A stretch of 10,532 nt of DNA from an uncultured Alphaproteobacteria bacterium (lineage in GTDB: Bacteria > Pseudomonadota > Alphaproteobacteria > Caulobacterales > Caulobacteraceae). Positions 6,602-10,532 of this stretch are shown piece after piece. The stretch covers positions 1 to 10,532 of the forward strand of contig CAIZKE010000347.1 in NCBI GenBank assembly GCA_903933475.1. The letters are read 5' to 3'. The notes beneath the pieces are model-generated. The model searched no databases and was not told the origin of the DNA. It was given only the letters and a program-made list of their open reading frames with translations. The position numbers were made by a program, and so were the translations under genes. Each line of letters starts with the position of its first letter. The stretch's first letter is position 1.

Positions 6602-7480
6602 ATGTCAGGCAAGGTGCGCAAGGCGGTGCTGCCGGTGGCGGGGCTGGGCACGCGGGTGCTTCCCGGCGCCAAGGTCACGCCCAAGGAAATGCTGAACGTC
6701 GTCGACCGGCCGATCCTGTCCTACATCGTCGAGGAGGGCCGGGCGGCGGGGATCGAGCACTTCGTCTTTGTCACCGGCCGCGGCAAGGGCGCCATCGAGG
6801 ACTATTTCGACCACCACGTCGAACTCGAAGCCCAGCTGGAGGCCAAGGGCAAGCTCGACATCCTGGCCGATATCCGGCGCGACCTGCCCCGCCCTGGCGA
6901 AATGAGCTTCGTGCGCCAGATGGCGCCCCTGGGCCTGGGCCACGCCGTCTGGTGCGCCCGGGACATCATCGGCGACGAGCCCTTCGCCGTCATGCTGCCA
7001 GACATGCTGATGATGGCCGAGCCGGGCGCCCTGGCCCAGGCAGTGGCGGCCTTCGACGAGGTCGGCGGCAACATCGTGGTCGTCGAGCCGGCGCCGGAGG
7101 GCCAGGCCCACAAGTACGGCATCGTTGCCCTCGACGGGCAGGGCGGCCGGCGGAACCGGATGACCGGCATGGTCGAAAAGCCCGCGCCGGGGACCGAGCC
7201 GTCCAACCTCTTCATCTCCGGGCGCTACGTCCTCCAGCCCGAGATCTTCGAACGCCTGGCCCGGCACCGGAAGGGCGCCGGCGGCGAGATCCAGCTGACC
7301 GACGCCATGGCCGACCTGATGGCCGACCAGGCCTTCCACGCCCTGGAGTATGACGGGACGACCTACGACTGCGGCGACAAGCTGGGCCTCCTGCGGGCCA
7401 ATGTCGCCTATGCCCTGAAGCGGCCCGACCTGGCCGAGGGGACCCGGGCGGTCCTGAAGGACCTGCTGGGCGCAGGGTGA
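6602..7480 (+). CDS. galU: UTP--glucose-1-phosphate uridylyltransferase (GalU type)
   Basis: GalU makes UDP-glucose from UTP and glucose-1-phosphate for LPS, exopolysaccharide and sugar-nucleotide synthesis. The 292-residue length is typical. The GT-A type nucleotidyltransferase fold shows PVAGLGTR (11-18) and PKEML (27-31) for nucleotide binding. VTGRGKGAIEDYFDHH is at 57-72, the UTP-pocket PLGLGHAVWCAR at 109-120, and LPD at 132-134 with the metal/sugar-binding Asp. VEKP (191-194) holds the conserved Lys, followed by GGEIQLTDA (227-235) and YDCGDKLGLL (255-264). Compared with E. coli GalU the first loop is changed: LPGAKVTPKEML in place of LPATKAIPKEML, then NVVDRPILSY. It may thus be a somewhat divergent or paralogous copy, but all catalytic positions I can identify are kept. 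The ATG at 6602 has GGAGA at 6592-6596, 5 bases upstream. The TGA stop overlaps the next gene's GTG. Confidence 0.92.
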   Translation: MSGKVRKAVLPVAGLGTRVLPGAKVTPKEMLNVVDRPILSYIVEEGRAAGIEHFVFVTGRGKGAIEDYFDHHVELEAQLEAKGKLDILADIRRDLPRPGEMSFVRQMAPLGLGHAVWCARDIIGDEPFAVMLPDMLMMAEPGALAQAVAAFDEVGGNIVVVEPAPEGQAHKYGIVALDGQGGRRNRMTGMVEKPAPGTEPSNLFISGRYVLQPEIFERLARHRKGAGGEIQLTDAMADLMADQAFHALEYDGTTYDCGDKLGLLRANVAYALKRPDLAEGTRAVLKDLLGAG

Positions 7481-8319
7481 GACTCCTCGTCTTCGGCTTC
7501 GGCTATTCGGCCCGCGCCCTGGCCGCACGGCTGCCGGGTGACGTGCAGGTCACCGCGACGGTACGCAGCCCCCTCCCGGCCCCCTGGCGGGACGCTATGG
7601 AGACCGTATCCGTCCGCGATCCGGACGCCCTGGGGACGGCCCTGGGACGCGCCGACGCCCTGCTCGTCACCGCCGCTCCCGACCCGGAGACCGGCCTCTG
7701 CCCCGGCTTCGAGACCCTGGCCCCGCACCTCGCCTCCGGGTCCGGACCGGGCTGGATCGGCTACCTCTCCACCACCGGCGTCTACGGCGACCGCGGCGGA
7801 CGGTGGGTCCGCGAGACCAGTGAGGTGCGCCCCGCCTCGGAGATCTCCCGGCGGCGCGTCGCAGCCGAGGCCGCCTGGACCGGGACGGGCCGCCCCCTGG
7901 CTATCTTCAGGCTCCCGGGCATCTACGGCCCCGGCCGCTCGGCCCTGGACCGGGTGCGCGAGGGGACCGCCCGGCGCATGGCGGTGCCCGGCCAGGTCTT
8001 CAGCCGGATCCACGTGGAGGACCTCGCCGACGGCCTCGCCGCCGCCCTGGCCCGGCCGGACCGGACCAGCGTCTTCAACCTCTGTGACGATGAACCTGCG
8101 CCGGCCGCCGACGTGACCCTGGAGGCCTGCCGCCTGCTGGGCACCGAGCCACCGCCGCAGACACCCCTGGACCTGGACGCCCTGACCCCCGCTGCCCGAC
8201 GTTTCTGGGCGGAGAGCAAGCGGGTCTCCAACGCCCGGGCCAAGGCGGCCCTGGGCTGGCGCCCCGCCCATCCCACCTACCGGGAGGGCCTGGCCGCCAT
8301 CCTCGCCGCCGGCGGCTAG
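7477..8319 (+). CDS. Atypical SDR-family NAD(P)-dependent epimerase/dehydratase-like protein (YeeZ-like)
   Basis: The 280-residue protein starts with the Rossmann motif LLVFGFGYSARALA (3-16; GxGxxA). It continues with an extended-SDR core: YLSTTGVYGDRGG (96-108), FRLPGIYGPGRS (144-155) and SRIHVEDLADGLAAAL (176-191). The tail FNLCDDEP (200-207) and KAALGWRPAHPTYREG (256-271) are typical of sugar-nucleotide-epimerase relatives. The classical YxxxK dyad is not present: the expected region reads SEISRRRVAAE (121-131). That fits the atypical SDR group containing E. coli YeeZ, where NAD(P) binding is kept but the catalytic chemistry is uncertain. Its position after galU hints at nucleotide-sugar chemistry, but that is inference. 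The GTG start at 7477 overlaps the galU stop (GTGA), and residues from M1 fit the Rossmann strand without slack. The stop TAG (8317-8319) directly abuts the stop of the opposite-strand gene. Confidence 0.85.
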   Translation: MRLLVFGFGYSARALAARLPGDVQVTATVRSPLPAPWRDAMETVSVRDPDALGTALGRADALLVTAAPDPETGLCPGFETLAPHLASGSGPGWIGYLSTTGVYGDRGGRWVRETSEVRPASEISRRRVAAEAAWTGTGRPLAIFRLPGIYGPGRSALDRVREGTARRMAVPGQVFSRIHVEDLADGLAAALARPDRTSVFNLCDDEPAPAADVTLEACRLLGTEPPPQTPLDLDALTPAARRFWAESKRVSNARAKAALGWRPAHPTYREGLAAILAAGG

Positions 8320-9066
8320 CTATCCGCAGAGCTCGTCGACAAAGGCCAGCAGCCGGTCGATGTCCTGCGGGCGGGACAGGCGATGGTCGCCGTCGCGGAC
8401 CAGGCTGAAGATAAGGTCCTGCGAGGTCAGGGCCTCCGCCAGGGCCAGGGCGTGACGCCAGGGGACGTCCGGGTCCGCGCCGCCCTGCAGGATGCGCACG
8501 GGCCGGTCGATCGCCACCGGGCCGGGCAGGAGATTCCAGTCGGCGGACTCCTCCAGGAAACGGCCGGCGATGGGATAGGGCTCGCCGTAGTCGGACGGCC
8601 GCATCCAGACCCCGTCCCGGGCCAGGGCGGTGCGGTCGGCGTCGGTCATCTCGGGGATCATGAGGGCCTGGGGAAAGTCGGCGGCGGGGGCGACGAGGAC
8701 CAGGCCCTTGACCCGGTCCGGGCGGGCCTGGGCGCACAGGCAGGCCAGCCAGCCGCCCATGGACGAACCCACGAGGACAAGGTCGCCTTCGGTGAGCCGG
8801 TCGATCAGGGCCAGGGCATCTGCCCGCCAGGACCCGATGGTCCCGTCGGTGAAGGCCCCGCCGGACTCGCCGTGGCCGGAATAGTCAAAGCGCAGGAAGG
8901 CCCGGCCGGCGGCGAGGGCCTGGTCGGCCAGGGCCTGGGCCTTGGTCCCGGTCATGTCCGAGCGAAATCCGCCCAGCCAGACGACCGTGGGCCCGCGCCC
9001 CGCAACGGCCCGCCAGGCCAGGGGAACCCCCGCTTCGCGCTCCAGATGACCGGATATCTCCTGCAT
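8320..9066 (-). CDS. Alpha/beta hydrolase, ABHD10-like (predicted serine esterase/thioesterase)
   Basis: The 248-residue single-domain hydrolase has a complete triad. The nucleophile elbow GSSMGGWLA (100-108) has S102, the acid is D198 in QGGADPDVPW (194-203), and H228 is in RDGDHRLS (224-231). The N-terminal block WLGGFRSDMTGTKAQAL (30-46), with FRFDYSGHGESGG-like sequence at 58-70 and GTIGSWRADALALIDRL (75-91), closely resembles mitochondrial ABHD10 and its alphaproteobacterial relatives. Animal ABHD10 removes S-acyl groups from proteins and cleaves acyl-glucuronides, so a small-acyl esterase or depalmitoylase role is plausible but untested. No signal peptide is visible, so it is cytoplasmic. 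The ATG at 9064-9066 is chosen because it starts the family sequence. The frame is open upstream to 9579, but that part lies antisense to the glycosyltransferase and is not family-like. There is no clear Shine-Dalgarno; a divergent leaderless promoter is possible (9075-9103). Confidence 0.88.
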   Translation of the reverse strand: MQEISGHLEREAGVPLAWRAVAGRGPTVVWLGGFRSDMTGTKAQALADQALAAGRAFLRFDYSGHGESGGAFTDGTIGSWRADALALIDRLTEGDLVLVGSSMGGWLACLCAQARPDRVKGLVLVAPAADFPQALMIPEMTDADRTALARDGVWMRPSDYGEPYPIAGRFLEESADWNLLPGPVAIDRPVRILQGGADPDVPWRHALALAEALTSQDLIFSLVRDGDHRLSRPQDIDRLLAFVDELCG

Positions 9067-9074
9067 GGTGCCTG

Positions 9075-9103
9075 CATAGCGCCCGGCGCCGGCCTGCGCT
9101 ATC
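9075..9103. promoter_or_regulatory. Symmetric inverted repeat, candidate divergent promoter/operator between hydrolase and GT4
   Basis: The arms ATAGCGC (9076-9082) and GCGCTAT (9096-9102) flank a 13-base spacer that contains the 10-base palindrome CCGGCGCCGG (9083-9092). Each arm, read outwards, gives GCGCTAT followed by one base (C on plus, G on minus), resembling the GCTANA part of a Caulobacter -10. In each direction exactly 8 bases then separate it from the start codon: GTG 9112 on plus, ATG 9066 on minus. That spacing would give leaderless or nearly leaderless mRNAs. No -35 match is seen on either strand, so an operator or simple hairpin is an alternative. Confidence 0.33.
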
Positions 9104-9111
9104 AGGGCGGG

Positions 9112-10284
9112 GTGAGCCTTCCCGCGAACTTCACCCTGCTGCAGGTGGTCCCCGAACTGGAGACCGGCGGCGCCGAGCAGACCACGCTCGACGTCGCCCG
9201 CGCCGTGGTCGCCGCGGGTGGCCGGGCCCTGGTCGCCAGCCGGGGCGGGCGGATGGAGGCGGCCCTGGCGGCGGCGGGGGGCGAGCTGGTCCGCCTGCCC
9301 ATGCACAGCAAGAATCCCCTGGTGATGCTTCGGACTGCCCGGGCCCTGCGCGAGGTGATCCGGGAACGGGGGGTCAGCCTCGTCCACGTCCGGTCCCGCG
9401 CGCCGGCCTTCCCGGCCCTGTGGGCGGCCCGGGCCGAGGGCCTGCCGACGGTGGCGACCTATCACGGCATCTACGTCGCCAAGGGCCGGGCGAAGCGTTG
9501 GTACAACGCCGTCATGACCCGGGTGGACCGGGTGATCGCCAACTCCGACTACACCCGGGATCACGTCCTGGCCGAGCACGGGATTGCGCCGGAGAGGGTC
9601 GTCGCCATCCCCCGGGGCGTGGACCTCAACCGCTTCGATCCGGCCCGGGTGACCCCGGAGCGCGTGGAGGCCCTGAGGCAGGCCTGGGGCCTACCAGCGG
9701 CAGGCGAGGGGCCTCTGGTCTTCCTGCTGGCCGGCCGCCTGACCCCGATCAAGGGCCACGAGACGATCATCGCCGCTGCCGCGCGACTCAAGGGCGAGGG
9801 CCAGGACCTGCGGGTGATCTTCGCCGGCGACGACCAGGGCCGGACAACCTTTCGCCAGTCGCTGGAGGCGGCCGTCCGCGCCGCGGGACTGGCGGGCGAG
9901 GTTCGCATGGTCGGGCACTGCGACGACATGCCGGCGGCCTTCCTGGCGGCGGACGTCGCCCTGTTGCCCACCCTTGTGCCGGAGTCCTTCGGCCGGGCGG
10001 CGGTGGAGCCCCAGGTGATGGGGCGACCGGTCATCGCCTCGGACCATGGCGGCACGACGGAGACCGTCCTGCCCGGCCAGACCGGCTGGCTGGCGGCGCC
10101 CGGCGACATCGAGGCCTGGGTCCGCGCCATGGCCGCCGCCGCCGACCTGGGCCGCGCGGGCCTGGCGGCGCTTGGGAGGACCGCCCGGGCGCGGGCGACC
10201 CGGCTCTATGCCAACGACGCCATGTGCGCGGCGACCCTTGCGGTGTATGAGCAAGTCCTCAAGGCGCGGGAAGCCAGGGAATGA
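9112..10284 (+). CDS. Family 4 glycosyltransferase (GT-B fold), probably LPS core or surface glycan
   Basis: The 390-residue product has both Rossmann-like halves of a GT-B enzyme. The acceptor-side N-terminal domain opens with LLQVVPELETGGAEQTTLDV (9-28) and includes VHVRSRAPAF (91-100), ATYHGIY (115-121) and VIANSDYTRDHV (141-152). The donor-side domain has the linker IPRGVDLNRF (166-175), LAGRLTPIKGHETII (206-220) and VRMVGHCDDMPAAFLAADV (264-282). The E-x7-E retaining motif is ESFGRAAVE (291-299), followed by GRPVIASDHGG (304-314). It probably adds a sugar from a nucleotide donor to a growing lipid-linked glycan at the inner face of the cytoplasmic membrane; the sugar cannot be deduced. 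The GTG at 9112 puts the GGAE motif at the usual distance from the N-terminus. An in-frame ATG at 9046 would add 22 unrelated residues and overlap the divergent gene, so it is less likely. The TGA overlaps the next start (ATGA). Confidence 0.88.
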   Translation: MSLPANFTLLQVVPELETGGAEQTTLDVARAVVAAGGRALVASRGGRMEAALAAAGGELVRLPMHSKNPLVMLRTARALREVIRERGVSLVHVRSRAPAFPALWAARAEGLPTVATYHGIYVAKGRAKRWYNAVMTRVDRVIANSDYTRDHVLAEHGIAPERVVAIPRGVDLNRFDPARVTPERVEALRQAWGLPAAGEGPLVFLLAGRLTPIKGHETIIAAAARLKGEGQDLRVIFAGDDQGRTTFRQSLEAAVRAAGLAGEVRMVGHCDDMPAAFLAADVALLPTLVPESFGRAAVEPQVMGRPVIASDHGGTTETVLPGQTGWLAAPGDIEAWVRAMAAAADLGRAGLAALGRTARARATRLYANDAMCAATLAVYEQVLKAREARE

Positions 10285-10532
10285 GCCGCCAGATCCGCAA
10301 AGTCCTGGTCATCAAGCTGTCGGCCCTGGGCGATTTCGTGCTGGCCCTGGCGGCCATGCGGCGGATCCGGGAAGCCCACCCCAAGGCCCGCATCTCCCTC
10401 CTGACCACGCCGCCCTTCGAGGCCCTAGCCCGGGCCTGCCCCTATTTCGACGAGGTCGAGACCGACGGGAAGCCCGAGGGGCCCGGGGCCTGGCTGGCCC
10501 TGCGGGGCCGGCTGAAGGCGGCGCGCTACGAC
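10281..10532 (+). CDS. Family 9 glycosyltransferase (heptosyltransferase-like), N-terminal 84 residues (3' partial)
   Basis: The visible N-terminal segment reads VLVIKLSALGDFVLALAAM (8-26), then IREAHPKARISLLTTPPFEA (29-48) and a CPYFDEVETDG-like stretch (53-63). The K-x-S-A-L-G-D-x-V motif close to the start is the hallmark of GT9 ADP-heptose:LPS heptosyltransferases (WaaC/WaaF/WaaQ relatives). These enzymes act at the cytoplasmic face of the inner membrane on the LPS inner core. The catalytic Asp region and the C-terminal donor domain lie beyond the window, so the exact member and sugar cannot be assigned. The ATG at 10281 overlaps the upstream GT4 stop as ATGA, with AGGGA at 10276-10280 directly upstream. 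The two transferases are therefore translationally coupled and most likely act in the same glycan pathway. Confidence 0.87.
   Translation, partial: MSRQIRKVLVIKLSALGDFVLALAAMRRIREAHPKARISLLTTPPFEALARACPYFDEVETDGKPEGPGAWLALRGRLKAARYD

Noticed and set aside
9046..9111. Upstream in-frame ATG start for the GT4 gene
   Set aside because: It would add 22 residues unlike the family and overlap the divergent hydrolase start; the GTG at 9112 fits the usual N-terminus.

Overview
The window is about 70% G+C or higher by eye, with genes packed end to end. It looks like the chromosome of a GC-rich alphaproteobacterium. I lean towards Caulobacterales (Caulobacter, Phenylobacterium or relatives). Three things point there: the style of the RTX C-terminus, a good match upstream of glmS to the Caulobacter housekeeping promoter consensus (TTGACGS, spacer, GCTANAWC), and the resemblance of the proteins to alphaproteobacterial families. 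The genus is an inference and is not proven. I see no tRNA, rRNA, CRISPR array, transposase, integrase or phage gene, and no gene-free stretch longer than about 165 bases.

Layout. (1) 1-408 (+): C-terminal end of a secreted RTX calcium-binding protein. It ends only 6 bases from the convergent stop of the next gene. (2) 415-3097 (-): glmM followed, 22 bases downstream, by a CitMHS-family citrate/divalent-metal symporter, probably one transcript. (3) 3098-3260: the divergent glmM/glmS control region, the only sizeable regulatory gap. It holds a plausible glmS promoter and a dyad/direct-repeat element containing a GANTC site. (4) 3261-8319 (+): a tight five-gene run of glmS, a PaiB-type FMN-binding protein, a PhzF-family protein, a GalU-type uridylyltransferase and an atypical SDR epimerase-like protein. 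Junctions are 10 bases, ATGA overlap, 26 bases and GTGA overlap. (5) 8320-9066 (-): an ABHD10-like alpha/beta hydrolase whose stop codon abuts the SDR stop. (6) 9112-10532 (+): a family 4 glycosyltransferase and, through an ATGA overlap, the start of a family 9 (heptosyltransferase-like) glycosyltransferase that runs off the window.

How the genes fit together. GlmS makes glucosamine-6-phosphate from fructose-6-phosphate, and GlmM turns it into glucosamine-1-phosphate, the precursor of UDP-GlcNAc for peptidoglycan and lipid A. GalU makes UDP-glucose, and the GT4/GT9 pair resembles LPS-core or surface-glycan transferases. The common theme is therefore cell-envelope sugar supply and assembly. 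The PaiB, PhzF, SDR, hydrolase and CitMHS genes have no obvious place in that pathway and may simply be co-transcribed.

I did not find a convincing undescribed system. The window is mostly housekeeping and envelope genes. The most interesting non-coding signals are the two divergent intergenic regions: the symmetric element between the hydrolase and GT4 genes, and the GANTC-containing repeat between glmM and glmS. The strict 18-residue Thr/Trp alternation in the RTX repeats is the most interesting protein-level pattern.
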